Source: JAABUE01 sp037440925
GTDB taxonomy: Bacteria > Chloroflexota > Anaerolineae > Anaerolineales > Villigracilaceae
Assembly: GCA_037440925.1 (NCBI GenBank)
Contig: JBBITF010000006.1
Location: 1 to 64,000, forward strand
DNA length: 64,000 bases
Reading direction: 5' to 3'
How positions within the stretch are numbered: position 1 is the first letter of the stretch; each line of letters opens with the position of its first letter. Positions 1 through 8,592 of the stretch are shown one piece after another. Position numbers and translations under genes: made by a program. The notes below the pieces were generated by a model. That model did not search any database. It was not told where the DNA came from and saw only the letters and a list, made by a program, of their open reading frames with translations.

Positions 1-99
1 GATTTGTCGTATTTCGGTTCGTTTTTAAGGTTCAACGCCTTTGGCGAAACTACAGGATGTAAGTTTGGGTAAATGCTTTCGAGCGCTCCGCCAGCAAGG

Positions 100-175
100 G
101 GCTTGGATTTGGCAATCCAAGCCAGCGGTTTCCAAGCCGCCATTTTTTTGCTCGTGCGGGTTGCCAAATCCGCAC
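100..175. repeat. cluster of three intergenic hairpins
   Basis: The stretch left of the first gene holds three short inverted repeats. They are a 10-bp stem with loop TGGC at 100-123, an imperfect GCGG/CCGC hairpin at about 125-141 followed by seven T, and a 9-bp imperfect stem with loop GCCA at 154-175. The first and third are the same motif read on opposite strands. They lie just downstream of the minus-strand CoA-transferase gene, so they could stop or stabilise its transcript. A related cluster lies at 11818-11896. No gene is evident in bases 1-194. Confidence 0.6.
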
Positions 176-194
176 ATGCCTCCCTTGTGGGCAA

Positions 195-1346
195 TCACCA
201 ATTTAGCAGGATGACGCCCTGCGCCTGCAAAGATTCGATTTCTTGCTGGCTGAGGCCTATTTCCATCAGCAGCGCGCGCGTGTCGGCGCCCAGGGCCGGC
301 GCTGGGGCGCGCTGCGGGCGGGAGAAGACGAAGGGCGAGTTCATGCCGGCCGCACGTCCTTCCACGCACGAGACATGGCCGCGCGCTTGTACCTGCGGGT
401 GCGAAAGCGCCTGTTCGACGGTGTTGAGCGGCTCGATACACACGTCATGCTCTTTGAACGCTGCCAGCCATTCCGCTTGCGTTTTCTGGCGGAAGATGTC
501 TGCCAGCGTCTCGCCCAAATTGGCCTCGAACTGGCGTCCAATCAAGTCGGGGCGCCCTATCGTTTTACAGAAATCTCCCCAAAAGTTCGGTTCCAGGGCT
601 GCCAGGCTGAGGTATTTGTGGTCGGCTGTTTCGTAGATGTTGAAGCAGGCTTGCCCGCCCAGTAAAGGGTGGCTGCCGGCCGTTACTTCCAGCCCGCTGA
701 AATAGGCGCTAAAAGCCAGCGGCGTCATCCAGGAGAGGACGCCATCCAGCAAGGCGATATCGAGGTACAGGCCTCCCCGCCCGCGTTCGCGGCCGAGCAG
801 CGCGCTCAGGATGGCGATGGCCGCCAGCATTGCGCCGCTCAAGTCGGCCACCGGCAGGCCATAGGGAAGGGGCTTTTCGGCGGGGTGGGCGTTCAAAGCA
901 AGCGCCCCGCCAATCGCCATGTAGTTCAAGTCATGTCCGGCGCGCTGACGGTAGGGGCCTTCTTGTCCGTAGCCGGAGAGCGAGCAATAGACAATGTCTT
1001 CTTTAACCTTTCGCACCGCCTGGTAGCCAATTCCATATTTATCGGCCACGCCGGGGCGGAATCCCTCTAGCACCACATCGGCTGTGGCCGCCAATTGCAA
1101 GAACAGGCGGCGTCCGTGCGGATTACGGTAGTTCAGCGCCAGGCTTTTCTTGCCGCGGTTGAGCGTCTCGTACAGGTTGCCCAGTCCCAGTTCGGGAGGC
1201 GCCAGGCGGGCGTAATCGCCGGCCAGCGGCGTTTCGACTTTGATGACCTCTGCGCCCAAATCGGACAACAATTGCGTGAGATACGGTCCCGGCAGCAAGC
1301 GCGACAGGTCGAGGATGCGAAAGCCGGTCAGGGGAAAGGCGGGCAT
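195..1346 (-). CDS. CaiB/BaiF family CoA-transferase (family III)
   Basis: A 383-aa protein of the family III CoA-transferases, the group of formyl-CoA transferase, CaiB and alpha-methylacyl-CoA racemase. The N-terminus FRILDLSRLLPGP followed by LGAEVIKVE is the family's typical Rossmann start. The ADLSGAMLA segment carries the aspartate that forms the acyl-CoA anhydride in this family. The length matches the usual 380-400 aa. An upstream in-frame start at 1421 would overlap the GNAT gene, so the ATG at 1346, 8 bases after that gene ends, was chosen. It leads a minus-strand acyl-CoA cluster with a dehydrogenase and thiolases, which points to CoA activation or racemisation of a carboxylic acid. 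The substrate cannot be told from sequence. Confidence 0.88.
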   Translation of the reverse strand: MPAFPLTGFRILDLSRLLPGPYLTQLLSDLGAEVIKVETPLAGDYARLAPPELGLGNLYETLNRGKKSLALNYRNPHGRRLFLQLAATADVVLEGFRPGVADKYGIGYQAVRKVKEDIVYCSLSGYGQEGPYRQRAGHDLNYMAIGGALALNAHPAEKPLPYGLPVADLSGAMLAAIAILSALLGRERGRGGLYLDIALLDGVLSWMTPLAFSAYFSGLEVTAGSHPLLGGQACFNIYETADHKYLSLAALEPNFWGDFCKTIGRPDLIGRQFEANLGETLADIFRQKTQAEWLAAFKEHDVCIEPLNTVEQALSHPQVQARGHVSCVEGRAAGMNSPFVFSRPQRAPAPALGADTRALLMEIGLSQQEIESLQAQGVILLNW

Positions 1347-1354
1347 GTTTGGGC

Positions 1355-1783
1355 TTACATCTCCAGCGGCTGCGACATGGTAATCAATTCTACGCGTTGC
1401 TGCCAACCGAGGCTTTTCCAAAACGCCAGGCCGGGTTGATTATCGCCCAGGACGAACAAATGACAGCGGTGAATGCCCTGACGCATGAGCGCAAACATGC
1501 AGCGACCTACCAGCGATTTGCCAATGCCTTGCCGGCGGTGAGATTTGCGCACTGCCAGGTTGTGGATGTAACCGTGCCGTCCATCGCTGCCGCATAAGGC
1601 CGCGCCGACGATTTCTCCCTTATCCAATGCTACGAAACTCAGGTCGGGGTTATGCTCCAAAAAGCGTTTGACGCTCTCGCGCGAGTCGTCTTCGCTGTTC
1701 AACTTCAGGCCTTCGCTTTCCTTCCAGAGCGCGTAGACAACATCGTAGTCGTGAATGCTCATTTCACGCAATTCGACTTTCAT
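1355..1783 (-). CDS. GNAT family N-acetyltransferase
   Basis: A 142-aa single-domain acetyltransferase. The acetyl-CoA binding motif A is visible as RKSHRRQGIGKSLV in the middle of the protein, and the later GLAFWKSLGW segment is the usual beta6-alpha4 end of the fold. The start at 1783 is chosen because GGAGG lies 7 bases upstream; the longer frame to 1840 has no such site. It sits directly upstream of the CoA-transferase gene on the same strand and is probably cotranscribed with it. The acceptor substrate is unknown; small-molecule or protein amine acetylation are both possible. Confidence 0.85.
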   Translation of the reverse strand: MKVELREMSIHDYDVVYALWKESEGLKLNSEDDSRESVKRFLEHNPDLSFVALDKGEIVGAALCGSDGRHGYIHNLAVRKSHRRQGIGKSLVGRCMFALMRQGIHRCHLFVLGDNQPGLAFWKSLGWQQRVELITMSQPLEM

Positions 1784-1886
1784 GCTGCCCTCCTTTAACT
1801 TGAGACGAAAGGTACCTCTCTGCACGCTTGCCCAAAGCACAGCAACAAGTAAGAAGTTTGGCTAACCAAACAGACACAGGGTCCAT

Positions 1887-1939
1887 CCCAAAGGTTGAGA
1901 GCAAAAGCGGCCTTGATTTCCCAGAACCTTCGGGACGTT
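1887..1939 (-). terminator. probable terminator after the hydroxyacyl-CoA dehydrogenase gene
   Basis: Immediately after the minus-strand dehydrogenase stop codon the transcript would read CGTCCCGAAGGTT, and about 27 bases later AACCTTTGGGATG. These pair over 13 positions with two wobbles. The same 15-base arm occurs as a perfect hairpin at 48952-48985. No clear T-run follows, so termination is plausible rather than certain. Confidence 0.45.
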
Positions 1940-2786
1940 ACTGATAGACGTAGAAACCTCTTCCCGATTTCCTGCCCAGATAGCCTGCATCTACCATCTT
2001 TTTCAACAAGTAGGCGGGGCGGTATTTGTCATCGCCCAGGTCGCGCTGCAAGATTTCCATCACGTTCAACACTACGTCTAGCCCAATCAGGTCGGCCAGG
2101 GTGAGGGGACCCATGGGGTGATTCATGCCTAGCTTCATTACCTGGTCAATGGCTTCGGGCGTGCCAATGCCTTCTTGCAAGGCGAAAATGGCTTCATTGA
2201 TCATCGGGCAAAGGATACGGTTAGAGATGAAACCGGGGGCGTCGTTGGCTTCGACGGGCGTCTTCCCCAGGCGTTGACAGACCTGGAAGACGGTATCGCG
2301 CGTTTCATCGCTGGTGGCCAGGCCGCGGATGACCTCTACCAGTTTCATCAGCGGCACCGGGTTCATAAAGTGCATCCCAATCACTTTATCGGGGCGGGCG
2401 GTGGCGGCAGCCAGTTTGGTGATGCTGATGGAGGAGGTATTGCTCGCCAGGATGACCCCTGCGCGCGCCTTTTCGTCCAATTCTCTGAAGAGGCGGAATT
2501 TCAATTCTGGGTTCTCGCTGGCGGCTTCAATGACCAGGTCGGCCTCGCCGACTGTCGCCAGGTCTGAAACGAAGGCGATTTGTTCTGTCGCCGCCTTTTG
2601 CTCTGGGGTCAGGCTGCCTTTTTCGAGCAGTTTAGCGGTGGACTTGGCAATGGCGGCTTTGGCTTTTTCGAGAGCCGCCGGCAAGATGTCCATGCATGTG
2701 ACGCGGTAGCCGCAGGTGGCTGCGGTTTGAGCAATGCCGTTTCCCATCGTACCGGCGCCCACCACGAAGATGTGTTCGATTGTCAT
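1938..2786 (-). CDS. hbd: 3-hydroxybutyryl-CoA dehydrogenase
   Basis: A 282-aa NAD(P)-dependent 3-hydroxyacyl-CoA dehydrogenase of the short, stand-alone type. The Rossmann motif VVGAGTMGNGIAQ is at residues 8-20. The family signature around HFMNPVPLMKLVEV follows, with its catalytic histidine, then the C-terminal helical domain with DAPGFISNRIL and MNHPMGPLTLADLIGLD. The length matches the 282-aa clostridial enzymes. The ATG at 2786 follows a GGGAG site and gives the normal N-terminus. It lies between the CoA-transferase pair and a thiolase on the same strand, so it likely interconverts acetoacetyl-CoA and 3-hydroxybutyryl-CoA in beta-oxidation or its reverse. Confidence 0.93.
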   Translation of the reverse strand: MTIEHIFVVGAGTMGNGIAQTAATCGYRVTCMDILPAALEKAKAAIAKSTAKLLEKGSLTPEQKAATEQIAFVSDLATVGEADLVIEAASENPELKFRLFRELDEKARAGVILASNTSSISITKLAAATARPDKVIGMHFMNPVPLMKLVEVIRGLATSDETRDTVFQVCQRLGKTPVEANDAPGFISNRILCPMINEAIFALQEGIGTPEAIDQVMKLGMNHPMGPLTLADLIGLDVVLNVMEILQRDLGDDKYRPAYLLKKMVDAGYLGRKSGRGFYVYQ

Positions 2787-2850
2787 GTCTTCTCCCGTTG
2801 GGTAGTTCAATCGTCCTATGGCCGGAAGAGTCGGATAGCCGCAAGCCTGC

Positions 2851-4050
2851 CTATTCGACTTCTATCGCCATGGCTACGGCCTCTGCCCCGCCCAGGCAGA
2901 GCGAGGCAATGCCGCGCTTCAGGCCGCGGTCTTTGAGCGCATAGATGAGGGTGGTCAGCACGCGCGCGCCGCTGGCCCCGATGGGGTGCCCCAGGGCGAT
3001 TGCGCCGCCATGCACGTTGACCTTGTTCCAGTCCCAGCCCAGGTCTTTCAAGGCGTAACCGTCTGCCAAAACCTGGGCGGCAAAGGCCTCGTTCAGCTCG
3101 ATGAGGTCTACTTCCTTCAGCGTCCAGTTGACCTTTTTCAGCAATTTGGGAATTGCCAGGGCCGGCGCGCGGAACAGATATTTCGGCTCGTCTGCGGCTT
3201 GATCGTAGCCAACGATGCGCGCCAGCGGCTTTAGGTCCTTCTCTTCGGCGTATGCGCGGCTGGCAACGACGAGCGCCGCTGCGCCGTCATTGAGGCCGGG
3301 CGCGTTGCCGGCCGTGACTTTGCCGTCCTTTTGGAAGGCGGGTTTCAGAGCGGCGAGAGTCTCCGGCGTGGTATCGCGGCGAGGCGTCTCATCGGTGTCG
3401 AAGAGGGTCGTCCCTTTCTTGCTGACCAGTTCCACCGGAACGATCTCGGCCTTGAACTTACCACTATCTATGGCGGCAATGGATTTTTGGTGGCTTTGAT
3501 AGGCAAACTGATCCATCGCTTCGCGGGAGACGCTATACTCTTGGGCGATGAATTCCGCCGAGTCACCCATGCTCCAATCTTCGAAGGGGTCCCACAAGCC
3601 ATCGTATTGCAGCGCGTCCACCAGGGTTACGTTGCCAAAACGCAACTCGCCGCTGCGGCCGCGAAGCAGGAAGGGAGCGCGGCTCATGCTTTCCATCCCG
3701 CCTGCCACAAAGAGACGGCCATCCCCCGCGCGGATGGCTTGGGCGGCCAGCATCACCGCTTTCAGCCCCGAGCCGCATACCTTGTTCAAGGTGGTAGCGC
3801 CCACAGAGACCGGCAGGCCGGCAAAAATGGCTGCCTGACGAGCCGGGTTTTGTCCCAAGCCGGCCGAAACCACGTTGCCCATCAGCACTTCATCTATCTC
3901 AGCCGCATTGGGAATGTTTGCTCGTTCGACCGCAGCCTTGACCACAATGGCCCCCAACTTTGGCGCAGTGAGTCCAGACAAACTGCCCTGAAAGCGCCCG
4001 CTGGGCGTGCGCACAGCAGAAAGAATGACGGCTTCCTTCTCTTTACTCAT
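2851..4050 (-). CDS. acetyl-CoA C-acetyltransferase (thiolase)
   Basis: A 399-aa thiolase of normal length. The acyl-binding cysteine is in NKVCGSGLKAVM, the catalytic histidine in GGAIALGHPIGASG, and the second cysteine in the C-terminal SLCLGGAEAVA. The annotated start at 4050 has AAGGAG 7 bases upstream; the frame open to 4251 has no family similarity before it. It condenses or cleaves acetoacetyl-CoA or a longer 3-ketoacyl-CoA. Only about 65 bases separate it from the hydroxyacyl-CoA dehydrogenase downstream, so the two probably form one transcript. A TATAAT-like -10 element lies about 40 bases upstream. Confidence 0.94.
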   Translation of the reverse strand: MSKEKEAVILSAVRTPSGRFQGSLSGLTAPKLGAIVVKAAVERANIPNAAEIDEVLMGNVVSAGLGQNPARQAAIFAGLPVSVGATTLNKVCGSGLKAVMLAAQAIRAGDGRLFVAGGMESMSRAPFLLRGRSGELRFGNVTLVDALQYDGLWDPFEDWSMGDSAEFIAQEYSVSREAMDQFAYQSHQKSIAAIDSGKFKAEIVPVELVSKKGTTLFDTDETPRRDTTPETLAALKPAFQKDGKVTAGNAPGLNDGAAALVVASRAYAEEKDLKPLARIVGYDQAADEPKYLFRAPALAIPKLLKKVNWTLKEVDLIELNEAFAAQVLADGYALKDLGWDWNKVNVHGGAIALGHPIGASGARVLTTLIYALKDRGLKRGIASLCLGGAEAVAMAIEVE

Positions 4051-4351
4051 GTGTCTCTCCTTGGGAAAATGCTGGATTACATCATTTATTATAGCGTGAA
4101 TTGTGAAAAAAACGTAATTGCTGTGGCTCTCTTCCTTGTAATCTCTCATCACACAAGCCAAAACCCTTGGGTTGCGTCTGTCAGAATCAAAAAGGCTCCA
4201 ACCCCAGAGATGCAAAATCTTTTTAACACAAAGGAACGGCGGAAGAGCCAAAAATTTGCGACTCTGCGTCTCTGGGTGAGCCTAATTTCTTCTTACTTGC
4301 CTGCGCTGTATGCAGGCGCATGTGTGCAAGAAGGTATCTCTGCCTGCCTGA
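4051..4351. promoter_or_regulatory. thiolase promoter region; otherwise no gene seen
   Basis: This 301-base gap holds no supported gene. On the minus strand it reads GCTATAAT (plus 4088-4095), a good -10 element about 40 bases before the thiolase start. No convincing -35 box was found at the usual distance. The rest, about 4150-4350, shows no clear structure. Confidence 0.5.
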
Positions 4352-4909
4352 TTACTCCTCGCTTCCTTTCGGCACGAAATACACATCCGTTGGCTTCAAC
4401 TTGGAATTACGCAGGAAGCGCGGGCGTACCTCCATGCCGATCCAATCCAGCGAGGGGGCGGCAGGATCCACGCCCATCAAGCGTGTCAGCAGCAGCGTGT
4501 TCACGCCCTCGAATTCGATGAGGGCCAGCACAAACGGCGTCTCGGGCAGGAACTCCTCCGAACCGAAGTAGCAGACGGTGAAGGCGTGAATCTTGGCAGG
4601 CACATTCGTGATGTCAACCCATTTGGTCTCTACACCCGAATACATGTCGTGGCCGCGCGGGTTGGCGTAGGTATAGCCGCTTTGGGGGTCGCGCGAAGCC
4701 AGCAGTCGCTTGTTGGTCAGCGCCGCGAACCAGGGGCTGTCTTGTCCGTAAGAGTGCAAATAGGTAATTTTATATTCCTGCTCGATTTGAATGGGCGCCA
4801 TCTTCTTCAGAAATTCCAGCGCCTCCTCGTCCGTGCTAAGCGGGAACGGTACACCGTGAACGATGTAGCCGCCCAGAGCCTCTTGGCGTTGTGTTGGTAG
4901 TTTAGCCAT
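4352..4909 (-). CDS. DUF35/OB-fold acyl-CoA-associated protein
   Basis: A 185-aa protein of the OB-fold group that pairs with SCP2-type thiolases (DUF35, ChsH2-like). The OB-fold part is visible in the C-terminal half, with VCYFGSEEF, TPFVLALIEFEGV, LLTRLMGVDP and the VRPRFLRN strand. The N-terminal part that is normally a rubredoxin-like zinc ribbon has no CxxC pairs here; the matching stretch reads TNKRLLASRDPQSGYTY. It lies 67 bases downstream of the SCP2-type thiolase on the same strand, the usual pairing. A partner role in acyl-CoA binding or thiolase activity is inferred from that context. Confidence 0.75.
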   Translation of the reverse strand: MAKLPTQRQEALGGYIVHGVPFPLSTDEEALEFLKKMAPIQIEQEYKITYLHSYGQDSPWFAALTNKRLLASRDPQSGYTYANPRGHDMYSGVETKWVDITNVPAKIHAFTVCYFGSEEFLPETPFVLALIEFEGVNTLLLTRLMGVDPAAPSLDWIGMEVRPRFLRNSKLKPTDVYFVPKGSEE

Positions 4910-4976
4910 GTGAGTTTTCTCCTTACGCTTTACCCATTACGTTTTACTGCCATAAAGCGTGAAATGTGAAACGAAA

Positions 4977-6341
4977 CTAACCTTCTCTTTCCAGCACCGA
5001 AACGGTGACATACGTCCCCGTCCCCGCGTGGCTGTGGATCGCGCCCCGCTTCGCGTCCTTGACTTGAAGCGCGTCGTCGTTGAAATGTTTTTTGATTGCC
5101 CCCTGGAGTTGCCAGATGGCGAACACGGCCTGCATCAGTCCCGTCGCGCCGACGGGGTGTCCGCAGGCGATCAACCCACCGGACGGATTCACCGCACACC
5201 GACTCTTCTCTTTCAACTTCAAGCCATAGTCAATGTTCGGGAGGAAGGCTTTACCCGACGCGGCGAACGGTCCGCCCTCACCGTAGCGGCAGAGACCGAG
5301 GTCTTCGTAGGTCTGGATTTCGGACGATGTGTAGGCGTCGTGCAATTCCACGAAGTCGAGTTCGTTCAGCGGGTCTTTGATGCCCGCGTGTTTCCAGGCC
5401 ATGTTGCCCGCCGTGCGCCCCGCGCGGAACGAGTGAACGCCGGGGTAGCGCGTGCCGTGATCCCAAAGTTTTTTGTAGTAGGCGCGCGTTTCGTCCGAGG
5501 ATTTCTCCTGCTCGGTGGCGTAGTCGCGCATGAAGGTGTCGTAGTCCACGTGCGGACGGTCGGCCATGCGCATGGCGTCGGTGCCGCGGCCGATGCCCGT
5601 CACGCGCACGAGCGGACGCGGAATCTTCGCGCCGGCGGCCTCCAGTTTTTTGAGTCCCTCCTCCGAGACGAGAATGGTCGCGGCCGCGCCGTCGGACATC
5701 ACGCAAATGTCGAGGCGGGTGAGCGGCCAGGCCACCATCGGCGCATTGCGGACATCCGCGATAGTGTAGCGATTACGCTTCTGCGCGTATGGGTTATGGA
5801 AGGCGTTGATGTGATTCTTCACGCTGACGTGCGCCATCTGCTCCACAGTGGTGCCAAACTCCTTCATGTGGCGCGTCACCATCATGGCGTAGTAGCCAGA
5901 ATAAAAACCTCCGACGGGATAGTCAAAAGACACGTCGGAGGCAAGCGCGATGAATTCATTTCCTTTCCACGTTTCCACGTGAGACATGGTCTCGAAGCCG
6001 TAGGCCACACACACGTCCATGTGGCCGCTGGCGACCGACTTCCACGCTTCCTGGAAGCACAGACCGCCTGTCGCGCCGCCGCCCTCCACGCGATGACTGG
6101 GTTTCGGGCAAAGACCGAGGTAGTCCTGCGCCATGATGCCAGCCATCAACTGGCGGGCGAAATGATCCGAGAAGTACGAGGCAACCGAACCATCCACGAT
6201 GCGCGTGAAGGTCGGGAAGTCCAGGCCAATGTCGGCGATGGCATAGTCGTATGCCTCCTTGATGATGGCCTGGAAGGTCTTGTCGGGGCGGGCTTTGGCA
6301 AACTTGGATACCCCCCCTGAGATTGCGTATACGGGTCTCAT
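4977..6341 (-). CDS. SCP2-type thiolase / acetyl-CoA acetyltransferase-like
   Basis: A 454-aa protein of the sterol-carrier-protein-X type thiolase group. Recognisable parts are RVEGGGATGG near residue 90, at the nucleophile region, FVELHDAYTSSE in the C-terminal half, and VNPSGGLIACGHPVGATGL with the catalytic histidine. The usual nucleophilic cysteine is not obvious: the segment reads GGGATGGLCFQEA, with a cysteine four residues later. Start 6341 follows AAAGGAGG by 7 bases. The gene uses mostly C- or G-ending codons, more so than the genes to its left. It is likely a ketoacyl-CoA thiolase or aldolase-like enzyme working with the downstream DUF35 partner; the substrate is unknown. Confidence 0.85.
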   Translation of the reverse strand: MRPVYAISGGVSKFAKARPDKTFQAIIKEAYDYAIADIGLDFPTFTRIVDGSVASYFSDHFARQLMAGIMAQDYLGLCPKPSHRVEGGGATGGLCFQEAWKSVASGHMDVCVAYGFETMSHVETWKGNEFIALASDVSFDYPVGGFYSGYYAMMVTRHMKEFGTTVEQMAHVSVKNHINAFHNPYAQKRNRYTIADVRNAPMVAWPLTRLDICVMSDGAAATILVSEEGLKKLEAAGAKIPRPLVRVTGIGRGTDAMRMADRPHVDYDTFMRDYATEQEKSSDETRAYYKKLWDHGTRYPGVHSFRAGRTAGNMAWKHAGIKDPLNELDFVELHDAYTSSEIQTYEDLGLCRYGEGGPFAASGKAFLPNIDYGLKLKEKSRCAVNPSGGLIACGHPVGATGLMQAVFAIWQLQGAIKKHFNDDALQVKDAKRGAIHSHAGTGTYVTVSVLEREG

Positions 6342-6887
6342 CAGCAAACCTCCTTTGGAATGGGAATGGGGGTATTGTAATAGAAAATAGGGGAGATGCA
6401 ACATAAAAATTGTCGAAGATGATATTATCAAGGATGCAAAAAAACACGAAAGAAGAAAAAATAGGCGCAGGTGTGTTCATGAAATATGCCGAGCGGATTT
6501 TGACGGTTCCTTCTGAGATCACGAACGATCCGATTTCGAAAATGGAAGTCTATCGCCTTGCTCTTTTTGTGGGCGACATTGGCTGGCATGATGTTCTCGT
6601 GGCCTCCAAAGAAATATTTATTCACGATGAGTCGGCAGGGGATAAATCCCTGCCTCAGTACATGGAAGTCGGCTCAAGCCGACTCGCCCATCAGTCCGAA
6701 GGACTTCCATGAACTGAGCAGGGGCTTCAGCCCCGCGAATATCATCACCAACGCAAAAACGCCATCCGCGAAGAACAAGCCGAATATATCACCTCACTAC
6801 CATCAACCTTCGACATCGATTCAGAAGTGCCAATGCCTTAAAACCTTCTTTCGTCTTTCATCTTTCTTCTCATCAACGGAGACTCCC
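6342..6887. other. intergenic region with hairpin repeats and possible gene remnant
   Basis: This 546-base gap separates divergent acyl-CoA genes. Between about 6482 and 6841 two coding-like pieces remain. One starts at 6482 (MKYAERILTV) and runs to about 6630. The other is a tail at about 6749-6841 whose frame ends in EVPMP and a stop. A hairpin cluster (6634-6734) lies between them. Neither piece was identified, and neither has a good ribosome-binding site. A disrupted small gene is one reading, chance is another. Confidence 0.35.
6634..6734. repeat. array of nested palindromes
   Basis: Four short hairpins are packed into 100 bases. They are GGCAGGG/CCCTGCC at 6634-6654, AGTCGGCT/AGCCGACT at 6667-6684, AGTCC/GGACT at 6693-6705 and GGGGCT/AGCCCC at 6721-6734. 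An outer inverted repeat (6656-6670 with 6702-6716) encloses the middle two. The loops are only 2-4 bases. The architecture matches other hairpin groups at 27975-28014 and 62389-62457, suggesting one repeat family. Confidence 0.65.
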
Positions 6888-8582
6888 ATGCTCTTCAACC
6901 CCAACAGCCCCTCCCGCTTCTACCCCGACGAAACCTCCCGCCAGATCATGCTCAAAACCATCGCCTTCTTTGAGTCAAAGGGCAAGCAAAAAATCAAAGA
7001 AGACGACCGCAAGCGCGTCTGGTACGCGGACTTCCTCAACTTCCAGAAAAAAGAAAAACTCTTCGCCACGCTCCTCACGCCCACGCCCTACGGCGGCGCG
7101 GACGCGCGCTGGGACACCTGGCGCAACTGCGAGTTCAACGAAATCCTCGGCTTCTATGGCTTGGCGTATTGGTACACGTGGCAGGTGTCCATCCTCGGGC
7201 TGGGACCCATCTGGATGTCCAGCAACGAGGCGCTCAAGCGCAAGGCCGCGCAACTGCTCAGCGACGGGGAAGTCTTTGCCTTCGGTCTCTCGGAGCGCGA
7301 ACACGGGGCGGACATCTACGCCACCGAGATGACCCTCACCCCTCAGCCCGACGGCACGTACCTGGCCAACGGCGAAAAATATTACATTGGCAACGGCAAC
7401 GTCGCGCCGATGGTCTCCACCTTCGGCAAGTTCGCCAACACGGGCGAGTACGTTTTCTTCGCGGCCGATTACCGTCACCGCAACTACAACCTGATCAAGA
7501 ACGTCACCGACAGCCAATCCTACGTCGCCAACTTCGCGCTGACCGACTACCCCATCACCGAAGCGGACATCCTCCACCGCGGACAGGACGCCTGGGACGC
7601 GGCGCTGAACACGGTCAACATCGGGAAGTACAACCTGGGCTGGGCCTCGATCGGAATCTGCACCCACGCCTTTTACGAGGCCATCCACCACGCTTCGCAC
7701 CGACGCCTGTACGGGTTCGCCGTCACCGACTTTCCCCACGTCCGCGGCATGTTCACCGACGCCTGGGCGCGTCTCGTGGCGATGAAACTTTTTACCCTGC
7801 GCGCCGCCGACTACATGCGCGCCGCCTCGCCCGATGACCGCCGCTACCTGCTCTACAATCCGACCGTCAAGATGAAGGTGACCACCCAGGGCGAGGAAGT
7901 CATCAACCTGCTGTGGGACGTGATCGCCGCCAAGGGCTTTGAGAAGGACATGTACTTCGAGATGGCCGCGCGTGACATCCGTGCCCTGCCCAAACTCGAA
8001 GGGACGGTACATGTCAACATCGCGCTCATCGTCAAATTCATGGCCAATTACTTTTTCTCCCCTCGCGAGTATCCGCCCGTGCTGACGCGCAGCGAGGCCG
8101 CCAACGACAACTTCCTCTTCCATCAGGGCCCCGCCAAGGGACTCGGCAAGATCCAATTCCACGATTACAACCTGGCCTACGGACTCTACGACCTGCCCAA
8201 CATCCGTCTCTTCCGCGAGCAGATCGAGACGCTGAAACTCTTCCTCGCCACTGCCACGCCCAGCGACGCCCAGCAAAAGGACACGGATTTCCTCCTCGCT
8301 TTGGGCGAACTTTTCACGCTGGTCGTCTACGGTCAACTCATCCTCGAGAACGCGCGTCTCTATCAAATTGACGACGACATCGTTGACCAGATCTTCGACT
8401 TCATGGTGCGCGACTTCTCCAAGTACGCCCTGGGACTCTACAGCAAACCCAGCGCCACGCCTCAACAGATGGACTTGTGCCTCAAGATGATCCACAAGCC
8501 CGTGGTCGCCATGTCCCGCTTCGAACGCGTTTGGCAGAACTCCGTGTTCTCATTGTGCGACGCGTACGAGATGAAATCGTAA
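6888..8582 (+). CDS. acyl-CoA dehydrogenase family protein
   Basis: A 564-aa flavoprotein of the acyl-CoA dehydrogenase superfamily, longer than the usual 380-400 aa because of an extended C-terminal helical region. FGLSEREHGADIYATEMTL is the substrate/FAD-binding beta-domain signature. GEKYYIGNGNVA is the next strand pair, and HASHRRLYGFAVTDFPHVR resembles the R-x-x-FG-x-x-I helix of the family. The start at 6888 is the first ATG with a purine-rich GGAG upstream and matches the start of similarity. It is transcribed away from the thiolase cluster and ends 10 bases before the PhzF gene. A role in fatty acid or related acyl-CoA oxidation is likely; substrate unknown. Codon use is strongly C-ending, like the 4977-6341 gene. 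Confidence 0.85.
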   Translation: MLFNPNSPSRFYPDETSRQIMLKTIAFFESKGKQKIKEDDRKRVWYADFLNFQKKEKLFATLLTPTPYGGADARWDTWRNCEFNEILGFYGLAYWYTWQVSILGLGPIWMSSNEALKRKAAQLLSDGEVFAFGLSEREHGADIYATEMTLTPQPDGTYLANGEKYYIGNGNVAPMVSTFGKFANTGEYVFFAADYRHRNYNLIKNVTDSQSYVANFALTDYPITEADILHRGQDAWDAALNTVNIGKYNLGWASIGICTHAFYEAIHHASHRRLYGFAVTDFPHVRGMFTDAWARLVAMKLFTLRAADYMRAASPDDRRYLLYNPTVKMKVTTQGEEVINLLWDVIAAKGFEKDMYFEMAARDIRALPKLEGTVHVNIALIVKFMANYFFSPREYPPVLTRSEAANDNFLFHQGPAKGLGKIQFHDYNLAYGLYDLPNIRLFREQIETLKLFLATATPSDAQQKDTDFLLALGELFTLVVYGQLILENARLYQIDDDIVDQIFDFMVRDFSKYALGLYSKPSATPQQMDLCLKMIHKPVVAMSRFERVWQNSVFSLCDAYEMKS

Positions 8583-8592
8583 AGGAAACCCT

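Noticed and set aside
3331..4521. 396-codon plus-strand open frame over the thiolase gene and spacer
   Set aside because: It is mostly antisense to the thiolase and has no recognisable domain or start site.
4959..6320. 453-codon open frame antisense to the SCP2-type thiolase gene
   Set aside because: The translation is His/Arg/Val-rich and unrelated to any family; the opposite strand carries a clear thiolase-like protein.
6975..8495. 506-codon open frame antisense to the acyl-CoA dehydrogenase gene
   Set aside because: The product is a shadow of the strongly C/G-ending codons of the opposite gene, with no family motifs and no ribosome-binding site.
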